Assembly (NCBI GenBank): GCA_022393335.1
Contig: JAJEKB010020036.1
Span: 87,933 to 151,932, forward strand
Source: Macrotrachela quadricornifera
Lineage: Eukaryota; Rotifera; Eurotatoria; Philodinida; Philodinidae
Reading direction: 5' to 3'
DNA: 64,000 nt
Shown one piece after another: positions 1 through 11,404 of the stretch. A program made the position numbers and the translations under genes. Each line of letters starts with the position of its first letter. Position 1 is the first letter of the stretch. Below the pieces are notes generated by a model. That model saw only the letters and a list, made by a program, of their open reading frames with translations, was not told the origin of the DNA and did no database searches.

Positions 1-729
1 TCAGAAGTTTCAATTGGTTCATATGGAATTTTAATATTACAAACTAATAAAGACTTATCTACAAATAATGATTTAAATCAAAATTTATATTTTACTCAAA
101 TTTTAAAAAATCGAAATATTCAAGTAGTTGATATGACATTAGAAAATCATATTTTAATAAATTATCGTTATCGTCATAAACATGCACTTTGGTTTGTTTC
201 AAATTGTGCTCCCAAATATCGTCTTCAATATTATGAACAATTAAAACAACATTATCCAATAAATGCATTTGGTTTATGTGTTAAAAATAAATGTGATAAA
301 AATAATAATTGTGAATATGAACAATCTCATTTAGCACTTTTTTATTTAGCATTTGAATCTCAAACATGTACAGATTATATAACAGAAAAATTTTGGCGTG
401 CACTTTATTATGGAATGATACCAATTGTTTTAGGACCATCTAAACAATCATATTTAGATTTAGGTGTACCAAAATCTGCATTTATTCATATTGATGATTT
501 TAAATCAGCAGAAGAACTTGGAAAATATTTACATCAAATTTCAAATAATTATTTTCTTTATAGAGAATATTTTCAATGGTTAAATCAATATGATGTATTT
601 TTTAATATAAATGATCTTGAACCAATTCGTATGTGTGAATTATGTATGAGACTTAATATGCAACTATATCAAGATCATAGTTTTTATACTAATATTCATG
701 AATGGCATCGAGCTGGTTGTGGAAAATGA
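1..729 (+). CDS. alpha-1,3-fucosyltransferase (GT10 family), C-terminal part
   Basis: The frame is open from the first base of the window to a TGA at 727-729 (242 codons), so the 5' end lies outside. GT10 enzymes are Golgi type II membrane proteins that transfer fucose from GDP-fucose to glycans. The fragment carries the hallmark GT10 acceptor/nucleotide-binding stretch FYLAFE...C.DYITEKFWRAL, followed by GMIPIVLG and a D.GVPKSAFIHIDDF segment. A Cys-rich tail (CELCMR near the end) also fits the family. No intron is seen in this part. An in-frame ATG at 133 is internal to the domain and is not the start. The N-terminal cytoplasmic/TM/stem region should lie upstream of the window. Family assignment is secure; the linkage specificity (alpha-1,3 versus core alpha-1,3) cannot be told from this fragment. 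Confidence 0.92.
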   Translation, partial: SEVSIGSYGILILQTNKDLSTNNDLNQNLYFTQILKNRNIQVVDMTLENHILINYRYRHKHALWFVSNCAPKYRLQYYEQLKQHYPINAFGLCVKNKCDKNNNCEYEQSHLALFYLAFESQTCTDYITEKFWRALYYGMIPIVLGPSKQSYLDLGVPKSAFIHIDDFKSAEELGKYLHQISNNYFLYREYFQWLNQYDVFFNINDLEPIRMCELCMRLNMQLYQDHSFYTNIHEWHRAGCGK

Positions 730-3259
730 AAAATAATTTTGGCAATCTTTTTTTAATGTTTTATTGTTTTGAAAAAAAAAATAAGAATTATTGATAAAAT
801 AAATTCTTTAAAAAATTTCACAAGTATAACCGATGTAATAAATAAACAATTATAGGTAAGAAGGTATTCTTGACATTTGTTCGAAAGCTTATAACTCTGA
901 TAAAGAACTTTTATTGTAAGATGGATATAATACATATACTTAATCGCTAAAAAATTGTAAGTGAAATCTACCTAGATTATTTTTCTTCGGAAGTCTCTTA
1001 ACCCGTTTTTCTAAAACTTTCTCTTACAAAATCCGATCTCTGATGATTAGATACATTGAAATCACGTGACATTTTCAGCCCTATATCATAATGTTTGAAA
1101 GAGATATCTACAGAAGAATAGATAGACAATGGAGAATATAGGAAAAATTAAAAACATGAAATTAGAAGAGGACTCGAATCTATATCTTCCGATATTCAAT
1201 TGATTGTTTTACGAATTAAACTATCCAATTTTCTCACTCGTCCTCAATAAAAATGACATGTCAATTTAACAAATGATAATCAAATATTATTTTCTCTTTA
1301 TATTTCTGCACGAGAACTCATATTTTGTAAATGATGTTCCTATAATCTTTGGAAAATAGCAAAAGAGAATTGTTATCTACACGATAGAATATATATTAGG
1401 ACAATAGAATTACTATTTCATCTAGTTATCTAGCATCATACAAAGTTTATCTTATTCGTGGATAGATAAAATAAAAGATTATTTTCTTCTTTCACAAATA
1501 TTTCTATAAAATTTAACTTTCTCCTCAGCATTCATTTAGTATAAAATTCATTACTTGGATGTATAATATTTACTTTAATAAAGCTTTTAATTCTGTTTTT
1601 CTATTAATTTATAAGAAAAATACATGTTTCGATACATTTTCATCTCGTTTTTCCAACAGTGAAAAATCGCAGTTATCTATTTTACTTTTATCAAGAATTA
1701 TTCACTAACATTCATGGAAACAAAATATATATTATATCTTCTATTTTATTATTATTCAATTAGTTTAAGTATGATCTTTAAGCATAGAAAAATTTTCGCA
1801 TTCTTTTCTCTTGAAGATTATATAAAGGCGTCACTATTACTACTTCTGGATTAACCTAAATATTATTTATATTAGAATAAAAATTTATTTTTCTCTTATT
1901 CTCTTGGACATTTTCCATAGATTCAATAAATTATACATTAATCACAATGAGTTTATTCAATAAAAAAATGAATATAATTAATGATTTTTGATTTCGGATT
2001 AAAAGAACAGGTAATGTAGAATAAATGTACTCCCTAGTATTTTTCGAATATTTCTATCAAATTGTGGCGTTTATATCTGTTTTTTTCCAGAAGATGATCG
2101 GTATAACACTCTAGAAAACTTTAATGAAACGATCTGTTCCAATAAATAGCTATAGAGTTATATGCAATTAACACAATAATGTTTCGAAATGGCATACTTT
2201 CAAATGCACATCTTTATGAAAATGAATGATTATATAGCTCAAGAGCATTGCAGAAAACACTTTTCTTCAATTTAATAATAAATCTAAATATGTAATGATT
2301 TTCGATTTAACATATAAGGGAAATAAAGAAAATATTTTGTTCGAGTCAATTGACAGTATATCACAAAAAATAGTCGATAAACCGATAGAACTTTTCATGG
2401 ACTATAAAATGCTTATGTAGTTTCTTTATATTCGGTCGAGTAGTGCAAATTCTCTAATATGAAAAAAAATCAAGTATATACGCCACTATTTGGTAGAAAC
2501 ATTCGGAAAATACTGACAGGTGCATTTATTCTGTCTCATCCCTTATATTCAATATAACTAAATAAACTTACTCGATTTTTTTTATTATTTAATAAAATAG
2601 TATAAAAATGAAAGATAAATATCTCTTGTTGAATATGGATAAGTAATGGGTGTGGCAGATTCAATAGATCGTCTGTTACATTCTATGTTTTTATTCATTT
2701 AGTAAGCTCTATTAAAAAAATTAAGTAATCAAATGGAAGATGTACCATGGAAATCTCAACAACTTAGGTAAAACAATTTGAAAAATATGGATAAAATAAA
2801 ATCGAATTTATCCTCTTGCATATAAAATTTAATCCTTCATACTTTTCACCATTTTAACAAGAAAAATTGCAACTAGAAGAAAAACAGTCTAATGCAAATT
2901 TTTAAAACTTTTCACGATGCATTTTCTGCATTTTTAAAAAATCTAGTTTATTAAGTGGATGAAAAATGTGGTAATTCAACATAATACATCCGTTAGTTAA
3001 TCAATGTATGTGATGCAGTTGAGAACGAGTTTGTTCACATTTATATTTTATTTTCATATAGAATTTAATACGTACGAATGATAAATATTTCTCTCAATAA
3101 GTTACTCAAATATACAATATATATGTCAAAGATATGTGCATATTTAAATTCATTCAATAATATTATTTTAAATAAATTATTTATTATTTATCTGTAGTCA
3201 TTTTTACTATTATTAATATATAGATAAAAAGAAAAAACTAAAATATTATTGGATCAATC
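730..3259. other. gene-poor AT-rich intergenic region
   Basis: About 2.5 kb without a convincing coding region on either strand. ORFs are short, of random composition, and lack splice-linked partners. Apart from a tRNA-like sequence near 1.2 kb, I see only A/T runs and ordinary AT-rich sequence. Confidence 0.6.
1160..1230 (-). tRNA. degenerate tRNA-like sequence (pseudo-tRNA or mitochondrial-derived)
   Basis: On the minus strand, 71 nt fold as a partial cloverleaf. The acceptor AATTGGA pairs with TCTAATT over 7 bp (one G-T), and TA follows at positions 8-9. A perfect 4-bp D stem is formed by GTTT and AAAC, and the T loop is TTCGAGT. With canonical spacing the anticodon loop is TTGAATA (anticodon GAA, Phe). 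The anticodon and T stems each have only about three of five pairs. The very AT-rich stems are unlike nuclear tRNAs, so this could be a tRNA pseudogene, a SINE head or a mitochondrial tRNA insertion. A working tRNA is unlikely. Confidence 0.28.
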
Positions 3260-3261
3260 AT

Positions 3262-3950
3262 GGGTACTTCGAAAATTCTCAGTAATTATACTTATGTAAA
3301 TACTGCATTGGATACCCATAAGAGTATGTTCACTGAACAAGATACTTGTATGGATACCTGCAGCGTACTCAAGATTTGTCGTGTTCTATATAACAACTGT
3401 TCATTCATCGTATTCTTTGGCACATACGCCTCTATATACACAACTCAACAAAACATAAGAAATTAATCTATTTCCATAGATATTTTTTCTAGACTATTTA
3501 TTAGTCAAGACCTGTCGATCTTGATCATCAATTTAGATTGGACTACTCTGAAGTGATCTCATAGAGATCCGACCAACTCAAGTTTGGTCAGTTCTACAAA
3601 TTTGATCTACTTGAGTTTTGAGATTTGAAAAAATTAATTGAAATAAAATCGAAAAGATGAATTAAATTGCTTTGAAAAAACAAAATGAAAAAAGTAGAGG
3701 GTGAGATTCGATCATGAACATACTGTAAATTTTGATGACAAGGTACCTGTAAATACTGTGGAAGAGTACCTAATTAAGTATCCAATCAGTGCTCTCAAGT
3801 ATTATTTCACTTGATGTTTTCCATCAGGATATCTGTCCAAGTACCTAATAGGTACCTGAAACTACTTTAGGTACTTCAGTGCCCATTCAGATCCGACGAC
3901 ATACTGGTAACAGAATACTTTTTCGGGTACTCTGCACTTAGTACATTCAT
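3262..3950 (+). repeat. dispersed non-coding repeat, copy A
   Basis: Colinear with the segment at about 10160-10790 on the same strand. Shared landmarks in the same order are GGTACTT/AAAATT..CAGTAAT, ACTGCATT, ATACTTGTATG, GATTTGTCGTGTTCTAT, AACTGTTCATTCA, a TTTTTTCTAGA block, AAAAAATGAAAAAAG, GATCAT.AACATACTG, and a tail rich in GTACCT/GGTACT ending at TTAGTACATT. Copy A carries about 100 extra bases in the middle (around 3490-3610). A 68-codon ORF at 3260-3466 lies inside the repeat and is not conserved as an ORF in the other copy, so it is not annotated as a gene. Age and class are unknown; no terminal inverted repeats or poly-A tail are obvious. Confidence 0.75.
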
Positions 3951-4990
3951 ATGGGAAAGTATTCTGCTACTGAAAACATGATCAAAAATTAGTTTTTAAT
4001 AATAAATATTCCTGAATTTACTGATAAACTAATTATTAATCAATTTCAAGAAAAAAAGATTATATTTTATCATATTTTTTCCAACTTTATTTGAGTTCAT
4101 TTTTAGTAGATTCGAATATAAATGGCATTGTTTCAATTGTAAATCTAGTTTTATCCAAAAATATTACGCAAAGATAAGCGTGGAACAAATTGTATATTCT
4201 ATTACAAATGTGTTGTATTGATGTATTAATAAAATCAAGCCATTTAAAAGGTTTCCATGAGTAAATGTTGAATTTTCGATATCATTAAATACAAAATGTA
4301 TGTTAATAACATAAAGTTTAATACAATAAAATTAATTAAAATTTCAAACATATAATTAAATATAGTGTCAATAAGGAGATTATAATTGGTAAATCTAATT
4401 TATTGTTAAGCGACGAGCATTTGTTCGAGTAGAAATAATATTATTTAATTGTTTGGCAAGATAAGTATAAGACAAATTTTTATCTATGAATTCAATTGAA
4501 TATTTCACTAAATGATAGCTTTATCTATACCAATAATATCAACATCATCTACAGCTATTCATAATGTGAAATAGATAAGAAATTTAAAAAATATGTTAAT
4601 ACAATCGAAGAAAACAAGTTCACTTACACATTTCTGGTTGCCATCAATGTAAAATAAAACCTGTAAAACTCAAAAATTCATCTAAATTAGCTATATGCTC
4701 CATTATACCATATGATTTTAATATAAGAGTAGGTATCTATTTAAAAATAATTAATCATATGTATACCAATGTTATTCATATATGACTGAATAGCTTGACT
4801 AAATCATTCTTTTATTTTAGTTATTATTTCACATATATCTGCATATATGAATGATAACAATAACACACATGACCGACGAAGTTCATTGCTTTTTTAATGA
4901 ATGATCATTGTTTTACTGTGCTACATAACAAGATGATATTTATCATTCAAATATCATTTAACTAGACAAAATAATCAGGTAGAGGATAAA
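3951..4990. other. intergenic, nothing recognised
   Basis: AT-rich sequence with short local inverted repeats, for example GTTATTCATATATG near 4770 against its complement near 4850. No coding signal and no RNA gene recognised. Confidence 0.5.
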
Positions 4991-5175
4991 ATTTCTTTTC
5001 AAATAAATATTTTTCTTTTATATTTAACTTATTAATGATGATCAATTCAATGATTCTTTCTGTTTCAAATGTAATAGTCATTGAATTGTTCATCAATAAT
5101 AACTTAAATGTAAAAGAAAAATAGTATTTTGAAAAGAAATAAATATGTTATTGTTACATTGAAACAGAAAGAGTG
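4991..5175. repeat. interleaved inverted repeats A-B-A'-B'
   Basis: Arm A (4991-5053) is matched by its reverse complement A' (5078-5140), 63 bp each with only a few mismatches. The 24-bp spacer B, which includes TTCTTTCTGTTTCAAATG, is itself repeated in inverted orientation at about 5149-5175 (GTTACATTGAAACAGAAAG). The DNA could therefore form either an A/A' or a B/B' hairpin. It resembles a MITE that suffered a partial inverted duplication. No coding content. Confidence 0.85.
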
Positions 5176-5493
5176 ATATATTTATTTTAATCTAAAATAA
5201 AATATTTTTTTGAGGGTATGTATGTTTTCTACATTAATTCCATCAAAGTAGATGCTGCTCTTGTTGGACAAAGACAACGGAAAGATCTCTGTGCACATAT
5301 ATTGTCTTGCCGCCGCTAGTTTTTGTGCCACTAACAACCAGGGTCTCTCTGGTCGCGTGCGTGCGAATCTAAATATAAACCAATTCATTTTCATTCTTTT
5401 ATTTCTTTTCAATTAAAATTACAAAGCAATCAAAAAATAATAATCAATAGCTGAAAATAGATGAAGTTTATTTATCAGTTCATCCAATTAGTT
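5176..5493. other. short GC-richer block, function unknown
   Basis: The stretch at about 5258-5370 is clearly richer in G+C than its surroundings (GCCGCCGCTAG, GGTCGCGTGCGTGCG). A 76-codon minus-strand ORF (5182-5412) crosses it, but its product matches nothing I recognise and it has no splice partner. The block may be a remnant of an inserted element or an exon of an unrecognised transcript. Confidence 0.35.
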
Positions 5494-6435
5494 TCATGGC
5501 ATTTCAATATTAAATCGTTGTATTCGATTGTTATTGTAATCACCAACATAGAGATTACCTTGTCGATCAAATGATAAACCTATAGGCTCATTGAGTTGAT
5601 TTGCTTCTGTCCCTTCACCATTTCCACCAACAATTACATTTCCTTGTTGTGCTCCTTTAGGCCAACGTACGATTCGATGATTACCACAATCAGCTACATA
5701 AACAGTACCCAATTGATTAACTATAACTCCTTGAGGAGACCACAATTGTGTCAGACTATTTCCTTGTCCTTGTCCACCAGCAACAACAATACCTTCTTTT
5801 GCACCTTCCATCCATTTCATCACACGGTGATTTTTCCAATCAGACACAAATACTGAACGTTCTCCATCAACGAATATGTAACGGGGCTCATTAAGCTGGT
5901 CAAGACGATTTCCTTCTCCATTTCCACCTGCCACTACTATTCCTTTTGTGTCTCCCATTCGATATCTTCTGATTTCATGCTTGTCTTCATCAGTAACATA
6001 GAGAATTCCATTGTCATCCATTGTCAAACCCCTACAAGAGATATTCGAAATAATTATTTTTCCACTTGTTCCATTTTGACGAGGCCATCTAACTACTCTT
6101 TTATTCCCATAATCACAAATAATAAGACTATCTCTCTTTTTATCCAAGATCACATCTGTTGGATAATTCAATTGATGAGTACCACTTCCGTGTCCATGTC
6201 CACCTGCCACTATTTGTCCATTTGTTTCACCTGGTTTCCATGCGACAATACGGTGATTTCCACGATCAGCAACATAAATTGTTTGTTCATCATCCACATA
6301 TAAACCTAGAGAGTTAGAGAGTGTTGGATTTTGTCCTCCTACTGTTAGACCATTCGTGTTCCATTTGGTATTTGGAGGAATATCTATTAAACTGGCACGA
6401 AGTGGTACTAAAAGAAAGAGCAAACATATCATCAT
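5494..6435 (-). CDS. secreted NHL-repeat protein
   Basis: A single-exon gene for about 313 residues from the preferred start at 6435. An in-frame ATG at 6573 would add 46 residues. I prefer 6435 because the MMICLLFLLVPLRA segment that follows makes a clean signal peptide, suggesting an extracellular product. The mature part is a series of about six NHL units of 45-50 residues. They carry the family signature of a hydrophobic strand, YVAD.GNHRIVRW, a basic or Gly turn, and VVAGG.G.G, followed by QLN.P.G at the start of the next blade, so a six-bladed beta-propeller is expected. NHL propellers bind proteins or RNA; the partner is unknown here. The gene stands alone, and the B-box exon about 2 kb upstream on the same strand is probably separate. 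Gene and fold are secure; function is unknown. Confidence 0.9.
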   Translation of the reverse strand: MMICLLFLLVPLRASLIDIPPNTKWNTNGLTVGGQNPTLSNSLGLYVDDEQTIYVADRGNHRIVAWKPGETNGQIVAGGHGHGSGTHQLNYPTDVILDKKRDSLIICDYGNKRVVRWPRQNGTSGKIIISNISCRGLTMDDNGILYVTDEDKHEIRRYRMGDTKGIVVAGGNGEGNRLDQLNEPRYIFVDGERSVFVSDWKNHRVMKWMEGAKEGIVVAGGQGQGNSLTQLWSPQGVIVNQLGTVYVADCGNHRIVRWPKGAQQGNVIVGGNGEGTEANQLNEPIGLSFDRQGNLYVGDYNNNRIQRFNIEMP

Positions 6436-8384
6436 CAAAAAGAATCTTTCATTTTCTTTGAATTGTGAGAAAAGAGTAGAAGTGTAGAAGAGAAAATCTT
6501 CTATAATATTGTTTTTCACCTCGTTTGGTGTGATAGAGAGGAATAGAGAAAATTGCCAGTTTTTGTAAAGCAAGGTCTTATTATAATGTATTTTACTGAT
6601 GTCTATATCAATGATTTCTCAAACATAAAGAAGAAACGATAAATTGGAGGGAAATCTTTTCTTGATACAAGGAGTCTAAAATTCTCTAAAAACATAAACA
6701 ACATAGTTCAATATCATGCATTAAAACAGTGATAGAAAAAATATAGAAATATATTAGTAGTGAATATTCCTTGTTCTGTAGTAATCTTTTTTATTTTTTA
6801 TATCCATCGTATTATTGAAATCTAGATAAAAAATACTTATATCCCACCCTCAAGATAGTATATTCCTTGCAGTTTTATTTCATATAAATTTAGACAGTGT
6901 TCTATCAAGCGAGTTGGTGTGTCCACTCAAAAATGTTTTCTCTCTTACTTTCATTCCCATTATCAACAACATTTATATTTTCTGTTTCAAGGAGTAGTGA
7001 AAAATGTGCAATATGATAATATTTGAACTCTTTGCTCACCAGTCATGAGTTTTTCCTGTCAGACTCTTGAAAATATTTCTCGACGGACATTTCCCTAGTT
7101 GAGACTCCCTCTTAAAGTCTTTGAGGACTCCTTAGAGAGTCACCAAGTGAATCTCCCGAGAGTCGCTACATGGGGACTCCCTCGACAGTTTTTCTTTTTA
7201 TGATTTGATTCTATAAAGTGCACAAATGTTTTAAATGTATGCCAATATACAGTTGTTTAGATATATTTACATAATTGATTCAAGAAACCTTTGGTCAGCA
7301 TAAAAAAAAAGAAAGGTCAAAGAAAGACTAGAAGTTTTGTTTTATCTTAAAATTATTCAATATATTTTGCTAAGCCGTATTCACACTTTCTGAATAGATG
7401 GTAGTTAAATAGTTAGATATAGATAGAAACGTGATTCAGCAGTTAGGCAAAGCTTATTAGAAATTTTGACAGATAGAACGATATTACTGAGAGATGTCAT
7501 ATATTGGTTGATAATGACTTATTCTTTACTTTTTAACCTACTCCCTAAAAAATCCTTGGAGATTTCCTGGAAACTTCCTCGGAAATCTCTAGGAATTTCA
7601 CAAGGGAAAATGGACTAGGATTGTTTTTTTCACAAGACATCGAAAGACGTCCTTCCTATGTTTCTTCTATCACTATTGACTCTGATATATTTATATGGAC
7701 TTACTATCGACGTTATTTAAACTAATTTTAAAATAACTGATCAAAAGTTCGTAGATTGATATTTAAATTTTTATAAAATACTTAATAGCAAAACATTTTT
7801 TACACGAATATATACGTAGTAAAATATTTCGTCTATAGTTCTAACAGTCTATTAGATAAAATCTATAATACAATGAATATTTTTCGTCCAGAATTCAAGT
7901 ATATTTCTAAATTTCGCACGTTTTTTTTCCTCTCTCATATGATATTTTGTGATGCGATGTATACTTAAATATTAAATGTAATCGTATATATGAAGTGCGA
8001 AATCATTTATTGAATAAGTTCATTCGATACACTTAGCTATTTTATGTGAATCAATCAGTATTTTTTGAACACTACTTTATATCAAATATCAAACTCATCC
8101 TTGAGGGTGAATGGTGAGGATAGGGTACGAGTACCAATATTGGACCCGTGCAGTACTCTAATTGAAATTATATTAAAATACTGAATTTTATTCTTCAATG
8201 AATGATTATTAAAAAATATCTTTAAGAAAATAGAGTCAATCTAATATTAAAATAAAATGAAATCGTCCAAAAGAAGTAAAAATCTGTAAATATCCTTGCA
8301 TTCGGTTATTTTCTTTTCAATGATTTCCCATCAATTCTCTAATAATTAATGATCTTATTAATAAAATATAATAATGACACTTAC
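6436..8384. other. intergenic with G/A-rich direct-repeat-like words
   Basis: No coding region was recognised downstream of the B-box exon. Two GC-richer patches, about 7095-7190 (GAGACTCCC, GAGAGTC words) and 7540-7605 (CCTTGGAGATTTCC, TCGGAAATCTC words), contain short degenerate self-complementary repeats. The first about 140 bases are the 5' flank or possible N-terminal extension of the NHL gene. Confidence 0.4.
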
Positions 8385-8901
8385 CAAATGGTGTAATGAC
8401 AAAAATTTTATTAATAAATGATGTAGATTGTTGTTCAATTTTAATATTTGCTGGATTATCAAGTTTGTCATTCAAGTTTTTTAATTTTTCTTTGAGATAA
8501 TTTATATCAATTTCATTAAATTCATTGTCTTGATGGATTTGTTTCATTTGTTTGGTTAAATTATCTAATTTATTTTTTATATCGATAATCATTATATTTG
8601 TATATGTGATTATTGATTGTCTATATTCTTCTGCTTTTTGTTTAATTTTATTTATTGAATCTTTTTCCCATTCATCAATTTGTTGTGTCAATGGATGTGT
8701 TTTTGTATTTTCACTTTGTTGAATAAGTGATTGAAAACATAAATTTCGATCGTATTCAATTTCATCAAATTGCTTATTAAGTGTTTGTCGATGTTGTAAT
8801 AAATCATCAATACAAAAATCTTTTGAACATCCTTCGCATTTATATGTGATTTTTTCTTTCTCACATATGAAACATTGTTTTTTACTAGTTATTGTTGCCA
8901 T
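8385..8901 (-). CDS. B-box-type zinc finger / coiled-coil protein, first coding exon (3' end unresolved)
   Basis: Start at 8901 (MATITSKKQCF...); a further in-frame ATG at 8979 has a less likely leader. Residues 8-36 hold CFICEKEKITYKCEGCSKDFCIDDLLQHRQ, the Cys/His spacing of a B-box-like zinc finger, and are followed by about 130 residues of Glu/Lys/Gln-rich coiled coil. This is TRIM-like architecture without a RING. At ITPFG the minus strand reads GTAAGT, a strong splice donor (after 8385), so the read-through frame to 8317 is probably intronic. I could not find the next exon with confidence in the 2 kb downstream. It may be an exon whose partner was lost or lies in a long intron. The family is known to act in protein-protein contacts and ubiquitin-related signalling, but with no RING no activity can be claimed. 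Confidence 0.6.
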
Positions 8902-8979
8902 TTGTTGAATATGTTTTAACAGTTGTGTATGAATATTTGAAAATGTGGAAATAAATGAAAGAAAAGAAAAATCTTTCAT

Positions 8980-10159
8980 TCATTTCTGTAGGTATTGTCC
9001 AATATGTCTAGATATATAAATATTGGAAGTCTCCCTATGATAATATTAGGACATTTTCCTTTCGTTCTTCTATCGCATATACATATGGATTTTTCCTTTA
9101 CTATCATATATGTATGGGATTGTTCTCAATCGCGATCCTCTATATATAGATATGTGTACATATGTATAGCTGCTGGTCATCCTGGTTGTTCTTCTTCATC
9201 ACTCTCTTCTTGTTTTCGTAGTTCTGTGTTGTCATTCGTTTATTGTTCACAACAAACAACAAGCTCCTGTTGTCTCCTACGCTTACAATTTCGGTGTACA
9301 GAAATTTGCAATAAAAAAAAGAATCAATATCAATAAACATTGATTGGAAATAATAAAACATAATATGTTTGGATATTGAAACAACTTTTGTCATTAAAGA
9401 ATACAAATAATAAAAGTTATTTTTTGATTTTGTATAAAAAAAATGAATTAAAATTTGAAATAATCTATAAGAATTATCAAAAGCAATTTTTTTAGTTTTT
9501 CTCTTTCATATCAAGAAAATCATACGTATGAAAAGTTAGTGGACGATTTAATTTTTTTTGATATCGATTGTAGTCAGTAACTAAGTCATACAGAACTTGA
9601 GTAATTCTAAAAAAACGATATCAACGTATAAAACTCAAGTTGAACGATATACAGAAAAAAAATCAAAATATTTCTTATCTTTTATATAGAATAGTTCCAA
9701 TTTTTTGATGAAGTTTGCGATCATTCGCCTTACAACATCAGTCATACATACATCATATATTAGTCTATATAAATGATAAAGCTCTCTCAGAGAGTGTAAA
9801 AACTATATACCTAACAACGAATGATGTATCGTCGGATTCTATGAAACTCAAACATGGAGCAAGATAAATTTTCGATTATTATATGTGGGATGATGTCTTT
9901 GACTACATAAAGTCATTCATGAATAATATATTATGCAACAAAAGTGCTGTCTGGCTGCATCGAATGAACTAATGCTTATTAAAGTGGCTAAAATCATACA
10001 ACGAATCTGCCAAGAACACACAACACTAATTCTTCCTTAGAAGTGTTCTATAGATCCTGATGATCAAAATATCAATTTCATTAAAGTAAAACGTATCCTA
10101 GAAAAATTACTGAGTTCAGGATATCCATGTACTGAGAAAACCTCAGCAAGGTAGCCACT
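8980..10159. other. intergenic / possible 5' UTR of the B-box gene
   Basis: A somewhat GC-richer patch at about 9170-9310 has open frames on both strands, but neither product looks like a protein family. It could be promoter or untranslated leader of the minus-strand B-box gene. The rest is AT-rich with no recognised feature. Confidence 0.35.
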
Positions 10160-10790
10160 ATAGGTACTTACAAAATTTTCCAGTAATATTACTGATAGAA
10201 GTACTGCATTAGCTACCTGTAGCAGAATATTTACTAAATAAGTACTTGTATGAGCATCCACATCTAGAATTTTATGGAGAAAAGCTCTACAGAGTATCCT
10301 AGATTTGTCATGTTCTATGGGGTAACTGTTCATTCACCGTTTTCTTTTGAACACACATGGATCCATATAAACAATTCGACAGAACATATAAAATTAATAT
10401 TATTTGATAGTAATTTTTTTCTAGATTATTTTTTGGCTGTTTACAAATCGAGAACATGATATTATATAGAATAAAATCTCAAAAATGTCTTCAATTTTCT
10501 TGAGAGAAACAAAAAAAATGAAAAAAGTGAAAGATTAGGTTTGATCATAAACATACTGCAATTTTGGCAACAAGAGATCTAAAAATTCTGTGCAACAGTA
10601 TCCAGTTAAGTATTTCTTCACTCCCGTTTAAGTACTGATTTACTAGACGCTTTCCACGAGGGTTCCCACTTAAGTACCGCTATACGTACCTAAAAGTACT
10701 GTTAAGATATGTTAAGTATCTATCAAGTTTCTCGTATATACTAGTAGTAGAGGACTATTTTTGGGTACCCTTAACTCAGTACATTGACTA
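10160..10790 (+). repeat. dispersed non-coding repeat, copy B
   Basis: Second copy of the repeat described for 3262-3950, same orientation about 6.9 kb downstream. Matching blocks include AAAATTTTCCAGTAAT, GATTTGTCATGTTCTAT, AACTGTTCATTCA, AATTTTTTTCTAGATTAT, AAAAAATGAAAAAAGTG, GATCATAAACATACTG and the GTACC-rich tail ending in CTCAGTACATTGA. Copy B lacks about 100 bases present in copy A but has a private insertion around 10265-10300. Two ORFs of 61 and 89 codons cross it on opposite strands and are not conserved in copy A, so it is non-coding. Confidence 0.75.
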
Positions 10791-11404
10791 AGGTCGAAAT
10801 TTCGAACAACAAATTTAACTACAATCACACGAATTATTCAATTTAGTTTTACATTCGTCTCTTAAAAAAACAACGATTTTACAGTTTAACAGTATGGAAG
10901 CATATCGATAAACAGAATTTATCAATATTGTAGTAATTGATTATAATTTACCAACAAAAGAAAGTTTTGCGTTTGAATTAAAATATTCCATGTCAATTTG
11001 CTTGGAATTGAGTCAAATATCTTTATTCATCTTTAAACAATAAAACCTATTGTGTTTTAACATTTTTCAAGAATGGTGCTAGTTTGATAAATACTGTTTC
11101 AATTTTCATCCGAAATACTAATGATGAGTGGCAATTAGCACTTGATCTATTATTAATTCAAATATCAAAAAATGATTTCAGTGGCATTTTTGAGAAAAAC
11201 AAACAATTAATACAATAAGTGTCATATGTTGCAACATTTCTTCATGGTTATTATTATGAGTAATTTGACTCGTAGATTTGGTCTCCGTGTTACTATATCC
11301 TTAATCAAATAATGTATCATAGAATATTATTTTTGGTTTAATCAAGACTTTCGATATATATATATATATAGCGATTTTTTTATCAATTGAAAATGCTTTA
11401 CTTT

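Noticed and set aside
3260..3466. 68-codon ORF
   Set aside because: It lies within a dispersed repeat whose second copy does not keep the frame; composition is random.
5596..6303. Two plus-strand ORFs (86 and 108 codons) opposite the NHL gene
   Set aside because: They are antisense shadows of the NHL repeats; the minus frame carries the real motif.
8995..9406. Overlapping ORFs on both strands (113 and 88 codons)
   Set aside because: No domain, no splice partner, low-complexity Ser/Cys or Lys/Asn content. Possibly untranslated leader of the B-box gene.
11080..11219. Protein-like stretch GASLINTVSIFIRNTNDEWQ and following codons (+)
   Set aside because: Coding-like for about 45 codons but no start, no splice signals and no recognisable family; could be chance.
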